A stretch of DNA of 10,984 nucleotides from Saccoglossus kowalevskii. Its lineage: Eukaryota; Hemichordata; Enteropneusta; Harrimaniidae. The position numbers and the translations under genes were made by a program. The DNA is taken from the NCBI RefSeq assembly GCF_000003605.2, contig NW_003128748.1, forward strand, positions 1 through 10,984. Direction: 5' to 3'. Shown here in pieces: positions 1-10,336 of the stretch (positions are counted from its first letter, which is position 1; each line of letters starts with the position of its first letter). The notes under the pieces were generated by a model. It made no database searches. It was not told the DNA's origin and was given only the letters and a program-made list of their open reading frames with translations.

Positions 1-45
1 ATCAGTGGCACTGTACACACCAGTGACACTGTACACACCAGTGAC

Positions 46-136
46 GCTGTACACAGCAATTATGCTGTACACACCAGTAATAGCTGTACACACCAGTGAC
101 GCTGTACACACTAGTGATGCTGTACACACCAATGGC
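46..136 (+). repeat. acagcaatt / 19-bp unit module, copy 1
   Basis: Ordered units: gctgtacacagcaattat, the 19-bp cagtaata unit (64-82), a plain unit, gctgtacacactagtgat, gctgtacacaccaatggc. The change of cacacc to cacagc is found only in this module type. Upstream lies an atcagtggc unit. Confidence 0.88.
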
Positions 137-316
137 GCTGTACACACCAGTGATGCTGTGCACACCAGTGACGCTGTACACACCAGTGACACTGTACACA
201 CCAGTGACGCTGTACACACCAATTATGCTGTACACACCAGTGACGCTGTACACACCAGTGATGCTGTACACACCAATGACGCTGTACACACCAGTGACGC
301 TATACACACCAGTGAC

Positions 317-572
317 ACTGTACACATCAGTTATGCTGTATACACCAATGACTCTGTACACACCAGTGACACTTTACACACCAGTGACGCTGTACACACC
401 AGTAATAGCTGTTCACACCAATGACGCTGTACACACCATGGTGACACTGTACACACCAGTGACACTGTACACACCAATTACGCTGTACACACCGGTGACA
501 CTGTACACACCAGTGACGCTGTGCACACCAGTGACGCTGTACACACCAATTATGCTGTACACACCAGTAATA
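317..572 (+). repeat. CCATGG cassette, copy 1
   Basis: An ordered series of variant units: actgtacacatcagttat, gctgtatacaccaatgac, tctgtacacaccagtgac, actttacacaccagtgac, a 19-bp cagtaata unit, gctgttcacaccaatgac, the 20-bp unit gctgtacacaccatggtgac (426-445), then an aattac unit, a ccggtgac unit, a gctgtgc unit, an aattat unit and a second 19-bp cagtaata unit. CCATGG lies at 436-441. The cassette adds four bases of phase in total. In this copy 165 bp separate equivalent points of the two 19-bp units. Confidence 0.9.
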
Positions 573-932
573 GCTGTACACACCAGTGACGCTCTACACA
601 CCAGTTATGCTGTACACACCAGTGACACTGTACGCACCTGTGACGCTGTACACACCAGTGACACTGTACACACCAGTGACACTGTACACACCAGTGACAC
701 TGTACACACCAGTGACACTGTACACACCTGTGACGCTGTACACACCAGTGATACTGTACCCACCTGTAATGTTGTACACACCAGTGACGCGGTACACACC
801 AGTGACACTGTACACACCAGTGACGCTGTACATACCTGTTACGCTGTACATACCTATGACGCGGTACACACCAGTGACGCTGTACACACCAGTGATGCTG
901 TACACACCAGTGACGCTGTACACACCAGTTAT

Positions 933-1509
933 GCTCTACAGACCAGTGACGCTGTACACACCAATGACGCTGTACACACCAGTGACACTGTACACACCAG
1001 TTATGCTGTATACACCAGTGACACTGTATACACCAGTTATGCTGTACACACCAGTTATGCTGTACACACCAGTGACGCTGTACACACCAGTGACGCTGTA
1101 CACACCAATGACGCTGTACACACCAGTGACGCAGTACACACCAGTGATGCTGTACACACCAGTGACACTGTACACACCAGTGACACTGTACACACCAGTG
1201 ACACTATACGCACCAGTGACACTGTACACACCAGTTATGCTGTATACACCAGTGACACTGTACACACCAGTTATGCTGTACACACCAGTGACGCTGTACA
1301 CACCAGTGACGCTGTACACACCAGTGACGCTGTACATACCAATGATGCTGTACACACCAGTGACGCAGTACACACCAGTGAAGCTGTACACACCAGTGAC
1401 GCTGTACACACCAGTGACACTGTACACACCAGTGACACTGTACACACCAGTGACGCTGTACACACCAGTGACGCTGTACACACCAGTGACGCTGTACACA
1501 CCAGTAATA
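933..1509 (+). repeat. Core higher-order block, diverged copy
   Basis: It is related to 1852-2409 at offset 919 (51 units plus one base). It starts with gctctacagaccagtgac, where the other copies have gctgtacagacc, carries the gcagtac marker at 1131, has ccaatgatg near 1341 and ends in a 19-bp unit. Confidence 0.82.
1491..1509 (+). repeat. Isolated 19-bp phase-shifting unit
   Basis: It reads gctgtacacaccagtaata, one base longer than the standard unit, is preceded by plain units and is followed by a unique cactaac variant. It ends a roughly 600-bp core block, as the 19-bp units at 5553 and 8782 do. Confidence 0.9.
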
Positions 1510-1797
1510 GCTGTACACACCACTAACGCTGTACACACCAGTGACACTGTACACACCAGTGACACTGTACACACCAGTGACGCTATACACACCAGTGACG
1601 CTATACACACCAGTGACGCTGTACACACCAGTGACGCTGTACACACCAGTGACGCTGTACACACCAATGACGCTGTACACACCAGTGACGCTGTACACAC
1701 CAGTGACACTGTACACATCAGTTATGCTGTACACACCAGTGACACTGTACACACCAGTGACACTGTACACACCAGTGACACTGTACACACCAGTGAC

Positions 1798-2409
1798 GCT
1801 GTACACACCAGTGATGCTGTGCACACCAGTGACGCTGAACACACCAGTTATGCTGTACAGACCAGTGACGCTGTACACACCAATGACGCTGTACACACCA
1901 GTGACACTGTACACACCAGTTATGCTGTATACACCAGTGACACTGTATACACCAGTTATGCTGTACACACCAGTTATGCTGTACACACCAGTGACGCTGT
2001 ACACACCAGTGACGCTGTACACACCAGTGACGCTGTACACACCAGTGACGCAGTACACACCAGTGATGCTGTACACACCAGTGACACTGTACACACCAGT
2101 GACACTGTACACACCAGTGACACTGTACGCACCAGTGACACTGTACACACCAGTTATGCTGTATACATCAGTGACACTGTACACACCAGTTATGCTGTAC
2201 ACACCAGTGACGCTGTACACACCAGTGACGCTGTACACACCAGTGACGCTGTACATACCAATGACGCTGTACACACCAGTGACGCAGTACACACCAGTGA
2301 AGCTGTACACACCAGTGACGCTGTACACACCAGTGACACTGTACACACCAGTGACACTGTACACACCAGTGACGCTGTACACACCAGTGACGCTGTACAC
2401 ACCAGTGAC
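1798..2409 (+). repeat. Core higher-order block, copy A
   Basis: A 34-unit block including gctgtgc, gctgaac, gctgtacagacc, two gtatacacc units, a gcagtac unit (2050), a tacgcacc unit, a gtatacatc unit and a second gcagtac followed by gaagctg. I noticed no differences from 4941-5552 or 8170-8781. It is followed by an atcagtggc unit instead of a 19-bp unit. Confidence 0.88.
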
Positions 2410-2463
2410 GCTGTACACATCAGTGGCACTGTACACACCAGTGACACTGTACACACCAGTGAC

Positions 2464-2554
2464 GCTGTACACAGCAATTTTGCTGTACACACCAGTAATA
2501 GCTGTACACACCAGTGACGCTGTACACACTGGTGATGCTGTACACACCAATGGC
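2464..2554 (+). repeat. acagcaatt / 19-bp unit module, copy 2
   Basis: It has the same order as 46-136 but reads gcaatttt, and ctggtgat in place of ctagtgat. The 19-bp unit is 2482-2500. An atcagtggc unit lies upstream at 2410-2427. Confidence 0.88.
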
Positions 2555-2770
2555 GCTGTACACACCAGTGATGCTGTGCACACCAGTGACGCTGTACACA
2601 CCAGTGACACTGTACACACCAGTGACGCTGTACACACCAGTGATGCTGTACACACCAGTGACGCTGTACACACCAGTGACGCTGTACACATCAGTGGCAC
2701 TGTACACACCAGTGACACTGTACACACCAGTGACGCTGTACACACCAATGACGCTGTACACACCAGTGAC

Positions 2771-3080
2771 ACTGTACACATCAGTTATGCTGTATACACC
2801 AATGACTCTGTACACACCAGTGACACTTTACACACCAGTGACGCTGTACACACCAGTAATAGCTGTTCACACCAATGACGCTGTACACACCATGGTGACA
2901 CTGTACACACCAGTGACACTGTACACACCAATAACGCTGTACACACCGGTGACACTGTACACACCAGTGACGCTGTGCACACCAGTGACGCTGTACACAC
3001 CAGTGACACTGTACACACCAGTGACGCTGTACACACCAGTGACGCTGTACACACCAATTATGCTGTACACACCAGTAATA
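2771..3080 (+). repeat. CCATGG cassette, copy 2
   Basis: It has the same ordered variant units as at 317-572, with CCATGG at 2890-2895, exactly 36 bp after the equivalent point of the first 19-bp unit. It is 54 bp (three plain units) longer than copy 1, between the gctgtgc unit and the aattat unit. The aattac unit of copy 1 reads aataac here. Confidence 0.9.
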
Positions 3081-3134
3081 GCTGCACACACCAGTGACGC
3101 TGTACACACCAGTGACGCTATACACACCAGTGAC

Positions 3135-3260
3135 GCTATACACACCAGTGACGCTGTACACACCAGTTATGCTGTACACACCAGTGACGCTGTACACACC
3201 AGTGACGCTATACACACCAGTGACGCTGTACACACCAGTTATGCTGTACACACCAGTGAC
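3135..3260 (+). repeat. Local 72-bp tandem duplication
   Basis: A gctata unit, a gctgtacacaccagttat unit and a plain unit occur at 3135-3188 and again at 3207-3260, 72 bp (four units) apart. The paralogous stretch at 4617-4670 has the series once. Confidence 0.8.
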
Positions 3261-3710
3261 GCTCTACACACCAGTTATGCTGTACACACCAGTGACACTG
3301 TACACACCTGTGACGCTGTACACACCAGTGACACTGTACACACCAGTGACACTGTACACACCAGTAACACTGTACACACCAGTGATGCTGTACACACCAG
3401 TGACGCTGTACACACCAGTGACGCTGTACACACCAGTGACACTGTACACACCAGTGACGCAGTACACACCTGTGACGCTGTACACACCAGTGATGAAGTA
3501 CACACCAGTGAAGCTGTACACACCAGTGACGCTGTACACACCAGTGACACTGTACACACCAGTGACGCTGTACACACCAATGATGCTGTACACACCAGTG
3601 ACGCTGTACACACCAGTGACGCTGTACACACCAATGACGCTGTACTCACCAGTGATGCAGTACACACCAGTGACGCTGTACACACCAGTGACACTGTACA
3701 CACCAGTGAC

Positions 3711-3747
3711 GCTGTACACAGCAATTATGCTGTACACACCAGTAATA
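3711..3747 (+). repeat. acagcaatt / 19-bp unit module, partial copy 3
   Basis: It has the gcaattat unit and its 19-bp cagtaata unit (3729-3747) but lacks the upstream atcagtggc unit and the downstream ctagtgat and ccaatggc units. Instead plain units and a gctgtgtac unit follow. Confidence 0.82.
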
Positions 3748-3945
3748 GCTGTACACACCAGTGACGCTGTACACACCAGTGACGCTGTGTACACCAGTGA
3801 CACTGTACACACCAGTGACACTGTACACACCAGTGACGCTGTACACACCAGTGATGCTGTACACACCAGTGACGCTGTACACACCAGTGACGCTGTACAC
3901 ATCAGTGGCACTGTTCATACCAGTGACACTGTACACACCAGTGAC

Positions 3946-4036
3946 GCTGTACACAGCAATTTTGCTGTACACACCAGTAATAGCTGTACACACCAGTGAC
4001 GCTGTACACACTAGTGATGCTGTACACACCAATGGC
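3946..4036 (+). repeat. acagcaatt / 19-bp unit module, copy 4
   Basis: This complete module has gcaatttt, as copy 2 does, and lies 1482 bp downstream of it. The 19-bp unit is 3964-3982. The upstream atcagtggc unit is at 3892-3909 and is followed by a one-off gttcatacc variant. Confidence 0.88.
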
Positions 4037-4252
4037 GCTGTACACACCAGTGATGCTGTGCACACCAGTGACGCTGTACACACCAGTGACACTGTACACA
4101 CCAGTGACGCTGTACACACCAGTGATGCTGTACACACCAGTGACGCTGTACACACCAGTGACGCTGTACACATCAGTGGCACTGTACACACCAGTGACAC
4201 TGTACACACCAGTGACGCTGTACACACCAATGACGCTGTACACACCAGTGAC

Positions 4253-4562
4253 ACTGTACACATCAGTTATGCTGTATACACCAATGACTCTGTACACACC
4301 AGTGACACTTTACACACCAGTGACGCTGTACACACCAGTAATAGCTGTTCACACCAATGACGCTGTACACACCATGGTGACACTGTACACACCAGTGACA
4401 CTGTACACACCAATAACGCTGTACACACCGGTGACACTGTACACACCAGTGACGCTGTGCACACCAGTGACGCTGTACACACCAGTGACACTGTACACAC
4501 CAGTGACGCTGTACACACCAGTGACGCTGTACACACCAATTATGCTGTACACACCAGTAATA
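4253..4562 (+). repeat. CCATGG cassette, copy 3
   Basis: This is the long form of the cassette, 1482 bp downstream of copy 2 and closely matching it, with CCATGG at 4372-4377. It lies inside the larger 1482-bp-offset duplication. Confidence 0.9.
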
Positions 4563-4940
4563 GCTGTACACACCAGTGACGCTGTACACACCAGTGACGC
4601 TATACACACCAGTGACGCTATACACACCAGTGACGCTGTACACACCAGTTATGCTGTACACACCAGTGACGCTCTACACACCAGTTATGCTGTACACACC
4701 AGTGACACTGTACACACCTGTGACGCTGTACACACCAGTGACACTTTACACACCAGTGACACTGTACACACCAGTAACACTGTACACACCTGTGACGCTG
4801 TACACACCAATGACACTGTACACACCTGTAATGTTGTACACACCAGTGACGCGGTACACACCAGTGACACTGTACACACCAGTGACGCTGTACAAACCTG
4901 TGACACTGTACATACCAATGACGCGGTACACACCAGTGAC

Positions 4941-5571
4941 GCTGTACACACCAGTGATGCTGTGCACACCAGTGACGCTGAACACACCAGTTATGCTGTA
5001 CAGACCAGTGACGCTGTACACACCAATGACGCTGTACACACCAGTGACACTGTACACACCAGTTATGCTGTATACACCAGTGACACTGTATACACCAGTT
5101 ATGCTGTACACACCAGTTATGCTGTACACACCAGTGACGCTGTACACACCAGTGACGCTGTACACACCAGTGACGCTGTACACACCAGTGACGCAGTACA
5201 CACCAGTGATGCTGTACACACCAGTGACACTGTACACACCAGTGACACTGTACACACCAGTGACACTGTACGCACCAGTGACACTGTACACACCAGTTAT
5301 GCTGTATACATCAGTGACACTGTACACACCAGTTATGCTGTACACACCAGTGACGCTGTACACACCAGTGACGCTGTACACACCAGTGACGCTGTACATA
5401 CCAATGACGCTGTACACACCAGTGACGCAGTACACACCAGTGAAGCTGTACACACCAGTGACGCTGTACACACCAGTGACACTGTACACACCAGTGACAC
5501 TGTACACACCAGTGACGCTGTACACACCAGTGACGCTGTACACACCAGTGACGCTGTACACACCAGTAATA
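4941..5571 (+). repeat. Core higher-order block, copy B
   Basis: It matches 1798-2409 at offset 3143 and 8170-8800 at offset 3229, with gctgaac at 4977-4983 and the gcagtac marker at 5193. It ends in a 19-bp unit, as copy C does. Confidence 0.88.
5553..5571 (+). repeat. Isolated 19-bp phase-shifting unit
   Basis: A cagtaata unit in the same place, at the end of the core block 4941-5552, with plain units on both sides. Confidence 0.9.
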
Positions 5572-5787
5572 GCTGTACACACCAGTGACACTGTACACAC
5601 CAGTGACACTGTACACACCAGTGACACTGTACACACCAGTGACACTGTACACACCAGTGACACTGTACACACCAGTGACGCTATACACACCAGTGATGCT
5701 GTACACACCAGTGACGCTGTACACACCAGTGACGCTGTACACACCAATGACGCTGTACACACCAGTGACGCTATACACACCAGTGAC

Positions 5788-6097
5788 ACTGTACACATCA
5801 GTTATGCTGTATACACCAGTGACTCTGTACACACCAGTGACACTTTACACACCAGTGACGCTGTACACACCAGTAATAGCTGTTCACACCAATGACGCTG
5901 TACACACCATGGTGACACTGTACACACCAGTGACACTGTACACACCAATAACGCTGTACACACCGGTGACACTGTACACACCAGTGACGCTGTGCACACC
6001 AGTGACGCTGTACACACCAGTGACACTGTACACACCAGTGACGCTGTACACACCAGTGACGCTGTACACACCAATTATGCTGTACACACCAGTAATA
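5788..6097 (+). repeat. CCATGG cassette, copy 4
   Basis: This is the long form, 1535 bp downstream of copy 3, with CCATGG at 5907-5912. The second unit reads ccagtgac instead of ccaatgac. The units just upstream (a gctata unit before the atcagttat unit) resemble copies 1 and 5 more than copies 2 and 3, which suggests mosaic origin. Confidence 0.9.
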
Positions 6098-6205
6098 GCT
6101 GTACACACCAGTGACGCTGTACACACCAGTGACGCTGTACACACCAATGACGCTGTACACACCAATGACGCTGTACACACCAGTGACGCTATACACACCA
6201 GTGAC

Positions 6206-6313
6206 ACTGTACACATCAGTTATGCTGTATACACCAGTGACTCTGTACACGCCAGTGACACTTTACACACCAGTGACGCTGTACACACCGGTGACACTGT
6301 ACACACCTGTGAC
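6206..6313 (+). repeat. Shortened relative of the CCATGG cassette
   Basis: It begins with the same four diagnostic units (atcagttat, gctgtatac, tctgtac, actttac) but then goes straight to a ccggtgac unit at 6278-6295. Compared with the full cassette, 93 bp are missing: the 19-bp unit, the gctgttc unit, the 20-bp CCATGG unit and two more. Alternatively the ccggtgac unit arose here independently by one point change from ccagtgac. Confidence 0.75.
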
Positions 6314-6349
6314 GCTGTACACACCGGTGACACTGTACACACCTGTAAT
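6278..6349 (+). repeat. 36-bp dimer repeated twice
   Basis: A ccggtgac unit followed by a cctgt unit occurs twice in a row (6278-6313 and 6314-6349), with the second ending in gtaat. This is a local two-unit amplification next to the shortened cassette. Confidence 0.75.
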
Positions 6350-6367
6350 GTTGTACACACCAATGAC

Positions 6368-6386
6368 GCGGTACAACACCAGTGAC
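6368..6386 (+). repeat. Unique 19-bp unit with single-base insertion
   Basis: It reads gcggtacaacaccagtgac: one extra a inside the otherwise constant gtacacacc core. It is the only phase change outside the cagtaata and CCATGG types. It could be a private mutation or a base-calling error. Confidence 0.88.
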
Positions 6387-6728
6387 GCTGTACATACCTG
6401 TGACACTGTACATACCAATGACGCGGTACACACCAGTGACGCTGTACACACCAGTGACGCTGTACACACCAGTGACGCTCTACACACCAGTTATGCTGTA
6501 CACACCAGTGACACTGTACACACCTGTGACGCTGTACACACCAGTGACACTTTACACACCAGTGACACTGTACACACCAGTAACACTGTACACACCTGTG
6601 ACGCTGTACACACCAGTGACACTGTACACACCTGTAATGTTGTACACACCAGTGACACTGTACACACCAGTGACGCTGTACATACCTGTGACACTGTACA
6701 TACCAATGACGCGGTACACACCAGTGAC

Positions 6729-7228
6729 GCTGTACACACCAGTGATGCTGTGCACACCAGTGACGCTGTACACACCAGTTATGCTGTACAGACCAGTGAC
6801 GCTGTACACACCAATGACGCTGTACACACCAGTGACACTGTACACACCAGTTATGCTGTATACACCAGTGACACTGTATACACCAGTTATGCTGTACACA
6901 CCAGTTATGCTGTACACACCAGTGACGCTGTACACACCAGTGACGCTGTACACACCAGTGACGCTGTACACACCAGTGACGCAGTACACACCAGTGATGC
7001 TGTACACACCAGTGACACTGTACACACCAGTGACACTGTACACACCAGTGACACTGTACGCACCAGTGACACTGTACACACCAGTAATGCTGTATACACC
7101 AGTGACACTGTACACACCAGTTATGCTGTACACACCAGTGACGCTGTACACACCAGTGACGCTGTACACACCAGTGACGCTGTACATACCAATGATGCTG
7201 TACACACCAGTGACGCAGTACACACCAG
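6729..7228 (+). repeat. Core higher-order block, diverged copy
   Basis: It follows copy B at offset 1788 (99 units plus six odd bases) but has gctgtac where copy B has gctgaac, and ccaatgatg as in 933-1509. Similarity stops near 7228, where a second tacgcacc unit appears in place of the gaagctg series. Confidence 0.8.
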
Positions 7229-7323
7229 TGACACTGTACGCACCTGTGACGCTGTACACACCAGTGACACTGTACACACCAGTTATGCTGTACACACCAG
7301 TTATGCTGTACACACCAGTGATG

Positions 7324-8079
7324 CTGTACACACCAATGACGCTGTACACACCAGTGACACTGTACACACCAGTTATGCTGTACACACCAGTTATGCTGTA
7401 CACACCAGTTATGCTGTACACACCAGTGACGCTGTACACACCAGTGACGCTGTACACACCAATGACGCTGTACACACCAGTGACGCAGTACACACCAGTG
7501 ATGCTGTACACACCAGTGACACTGTACACACCAGTGACACTGTACACACCAGTGACACTGTACGCTTCAGTGACACTGTACACACCAGTTATGCTGTACA
7601 CACCAGTGACACTGTACACACCAGTTATGCTGTACACACCAGTGACGCTGTACACACCAGTGACACTGTACACACCAGTGACGCTGTACACACCAATGAC
7701 GCTGTACACACCAGTGACGAAGTACACACCAGTGAAGCTGTACACACCAGTGACGCTGTACACACCAGTGACACTGTACACACCAGTGACACTGTACACA
7801 CCAGTGACGCTGTACACACCAATGATGCTGTACACACCAGTGACGCTGTACACACCAGTGACGCTGTACACACCAATGACGCTGTACACACCAGTGACGC
7901 AGTACACACCAGTGACGCTGTACACACCAGTGACGCTGTACACATCAGTGGCACTGTACACACCAGTGACGCTGTACACATCAGTGGCACTGTACACACC
8001 AGTGACGCTGTACACAGCAATTATGCTGTACACACCAGTAATAGCTGTACACACCAGTGACGCTGTACACACTAGTGAT
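7324..8079 (+). repeat. Left copy of 1532-bp-offset duplication
   Basis: It matches 8856-9611, with the same three ttat units in a row, the same gcagtac marker (7485), the same tacgcttcag variant (7561) and the same doubled atcagtggc units before the acagcaatt module. Its partner diverges after the ctagtgat unit. Confidence 0.88.
8007..8079 (+). repeat. acagcaatt / 19-bp unit module, copy 5
   Basis: It has gcaattat, the 19-bp unit (8025-8043), a plain unit and ctagtgat, but continues with a cctgtgac unit rather than ccaatggc. Two atcagtggc units precede it. Confidence 0.86.
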
Positions 8080-8169
8080 GCTGTACACACCTGTGACGCT
8101 GTACACACCAGTGACGCTGTACACACCAGTGACACTGTACACACCAGTGACACTGTACACACCAGTGAC

Positions 8170-8800
8170 GCTGTACACACCAGTGATGCTGTGCACACCA
8201 GTGACGCTGAACACACCAGTTATGCTGTACAGACCAGTGACGCTGTACACACCAATGACGCTGTACACACCAGTGACACTGTACACACCAGTTATGCTGT
8301 ATACACCAGTGACACTGTATACACCAGTTATGCTGTACACACCAGTTATGCTGTACACACCAGTGACGCTGTACACACCAGTGACGCTGTACACACCAGT
8401 GACGCTGTACACACCAGTGACGCAGTACACACCAGTGATGCTGTACACACCAGTGACACTGTACACACCAGTGACACTGTACACACCAGTGACACTGTAC
8501 GCACCAGTGACACTGTACACACCAGTTATGCTGTATACATCAGTGACACTGTACACACCAGTTATGCTGTACACACCAGTGACGCTGTACACACCAGTGA
8601 CGCTGTACACACCAGTGACGCTGTACATACCAATGACGCTGTACACACCAGTGACGCAGTACACACCAGTGAAGCTGTACACACCAGTGACGCTGTACAC
8701 ACCAGTGACACTGTACACACCAGTGACACTGTACACACCAGTGACGCTGTACACACCAGTGACGCTGTACACACCAGTGACGCTGTACACACCAGTAATA
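8170..8800 (+). repeat. Core higher-order block, copy C
   Basis: It matches copies A and B throughout as far as I can read, with gctgaac at 8206-8212 and the gcagtac marker at 8422, and ends in a 19-bp unit. Similarity to copy B continues past that unit for several more units. Confidence 0.88.
8782..8800 (+). repeat. Isolated 19-bp phase-shifting unit
   Basis: A cagtaata unit at the end of the core block 8170-8781, 3229 bp after its counterpart at 5553. Confidence 0.9.
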
Positions 8801-8855
8801 GCTGTACACACCAGTGACACTGTACACACCAGTGACACTGTACACACCAGTGACA

Positions 8856-9611
8856 CTGTACACACCAATGACACTGTACACACCAGTGACACTGTACACA
8901 CCAGTTATGCTGTACACACCAGTTATGCTGTACACACCAGTTATGCTGTACACACCAGTGACGCTGTACACACCAGTGACGCTGTACACACCAATGACGC
9001 TGTACACACCAGTGACGCAGTACACACCAGTGATGCTGTACACACCAGTGACACTGTACACACCAGTGACACTGTACACACCAGTGACACTGTACGCTTC
9101 AGTGACACTGTACACACCAGTTATGCTGTACACACCAGTGACACTGTACACACCAGTTATGCTGTACACACCAGTGACGCTGTACACACCAGTGACACTG
9201 TACACACCAGTGACGCTGTACACACCAATGACGCTGTACACACCAGTGACGAAGTACACACCAGTGAAGCTGTACACACCAGTGACGCTGTACACACCAG
9301 TGACACTGTACACACCAGTGACACTGTACACACCAGTGACGCTGTACACACCAATGATGCTGTACACACCAGTGACGCTGTACACACCAGTGACGCTGTA
9401 CACACCAATGACGCTGTACACACCAGTGACGCAGTACACACCAGTGACGCTGTACACACCAGTGACGCTGTACACATCAGTGGCACTGTACACACCAGTG
9501 ACGCTGTACACATCAGTGGCACTGTACACACCAGTGACGCTGTACACAGCAATTATGCTGTACACACCAGTAATAGCTGTACACACCAGTGACGCTGTAC
9601 ACACTAGTGAT
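8856..9611 (+). repeat. Right copy of 1532-bp-offset duplication
   Basis: It matches 7324-8079 at offset 1532 (85 units plus two odd bases). The tacgcttcag variant at 9093 is found only in these two copies, so they share a recent common source. Confidence 0.88.
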
Positions 9612-9629
9612 GCTGTACACACCAATGGC
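9539..9629 (+). repeat. acagcaatt / 19-bp unit module, copy 6
   Basis: This complete module lies 1532 bp downstream of copy 5, with the 19-bp unit at 9557-9575. Two atcagtggc units precede it, as in copy 5. Confidence 0.88.
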
Positions 9630-9809
9630 GCTGTACACACCAGTGACGCTGTGTACACCAGTGACGCTTTACACACCAGTGACACTGTACACACCAGTGA
9701 CGCTGTACACACCAGTGATGCTGTACACACCAGTGACGCTGTACACACCAGTGACGCTGTACACATCAGTGGCACTGTACACACCAGTGACACTGTACAC
9801 ACCAGTGAC

Positions 9810-9900
9810 GCTGTACACAGCAATTATGCTGTACACACCAGTAATAGCTGTACACACCAGTGACGCTGTACACACTAGTGATGCTGTACACACCAATGGC
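9810..9900 (+). repeat. acagcaatt / 19-bp unit module, copy 7
   Basis: This complete module is identical in reading to copy 1 at offset 9764. The 19-bp unit is 9828-9846. Confidence 0.88.
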
Positions 9901-10080
9901 GCTGTACACACCAGTGATGCTGTGCACACCAGTGACGCTGTACACACCAGTGACACTGTACACACCAGTGACGCTGTACACACCAATTATGCTGTACACA
10001 CCAGTGACGCTGTACACACCAGTGATGCTGTACACACCAATGACGCTGTACACACCAGTGACGCTATACACACCAGTGAC

Positions 10081-10336
10081 ACTGTACACATCAGTTATGC
10101 TGTATACACCAATGACTCTGTACACACCAGTGACACTTTACACACCAGTGACGCTGTACACACCAGTAATAGCTGTTCACACCAATGACGCTGTACACAC
10201 CATGGTGACACTGTACACACCAGTGACACTGTACACACCAATTACGCTGTACACACCGGTGACACTGTACACACCAGTGACGCTGTGCACACCAGTGACG
10301 CTGTACACACCAATTATGCTGTACACACCAGTAATA
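10081..10336 (+). repeat. CCATGG cassette, copy 5
   Basis: This is the short form of the cassette, identical in reading to copy 1 at offset 9764, with CCATGG at 10200-10205. It is part of the long end-to-end duplication. Confidence 0.9.

Larger units (their letters stand above)
1..1292 (+). repeat. Left copy of a long direct duplication (pair with 9765-10984)
   Basis: This segment reappears at 9765-10977, first with offset 9764 and then, after about base 780, with offset 9692. Reading the two side by side I saw one substitution (g at 634 against a at 10398, within a CpG) and one 72-bp block present here (about 779-850) and missing there. It contains an acagcaatt module, a full CCATGG cassette and most of a roughly 600-bp core. 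The left edge is the window edge, so the duplication may extend further left. Confidence 0.93.
2410..3375 (+). repeat. Left copy of 1482-bp-offset duplication
   Basis: It contains an acagcaatt module and a long CCATGG cassette and matches 3892-4785. It carries an extra 72 bp (four units) relative to the partner in the region 3135-3260, where the order gctata, ttat, plain is present twice. Confidence 0.87.
3892..4785 (+). repeat. Right copy of 1482-bp-offset duplication
   Basis: It matches 2410-3375 at offset 1482 (82 units plus six odd bases), then at offset 1410 after the 72-bp difference. Private variants include gttcatacc near 3912 and actttac near 4745. Confidence 0.87.

Noticed and set aside
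436-441. CCATGG as a Kozak-like start codon context
   Set aside because: The ATG opens only another stretch of repeat peptide and is tied to a 20-bp unit copied with its cassette; there is no sign of a real start.
96-1526. Plus-strand open frame of 476 codons as a possible repeat-rich surface or mucin-like protein
   Set aside because: Despite Thr/Ser/Pro content, the frame switches at 19- and 20-bp units and common variants (D/Y, S/N, A/T) do not favour silent changes. No signal peptide or anchor is present.
6552-8216. Minus-strand open frame of 554 codons, mostly VYSVTG repeats
   Set aside because: This has the same cause; all three minus frames of the consensus unit are stop-free, so long frames are expected by chance.
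6382-8817. Plus-strand open frame of 811 codons, LYTPVT repeats then AVHTSD repeats
   Set aside because: It is made only of repeat units, changes its peptide repeat at a 19-bp unit, and has no unique domain, signal or regulatory context. Open length follows from the 6-codon period.
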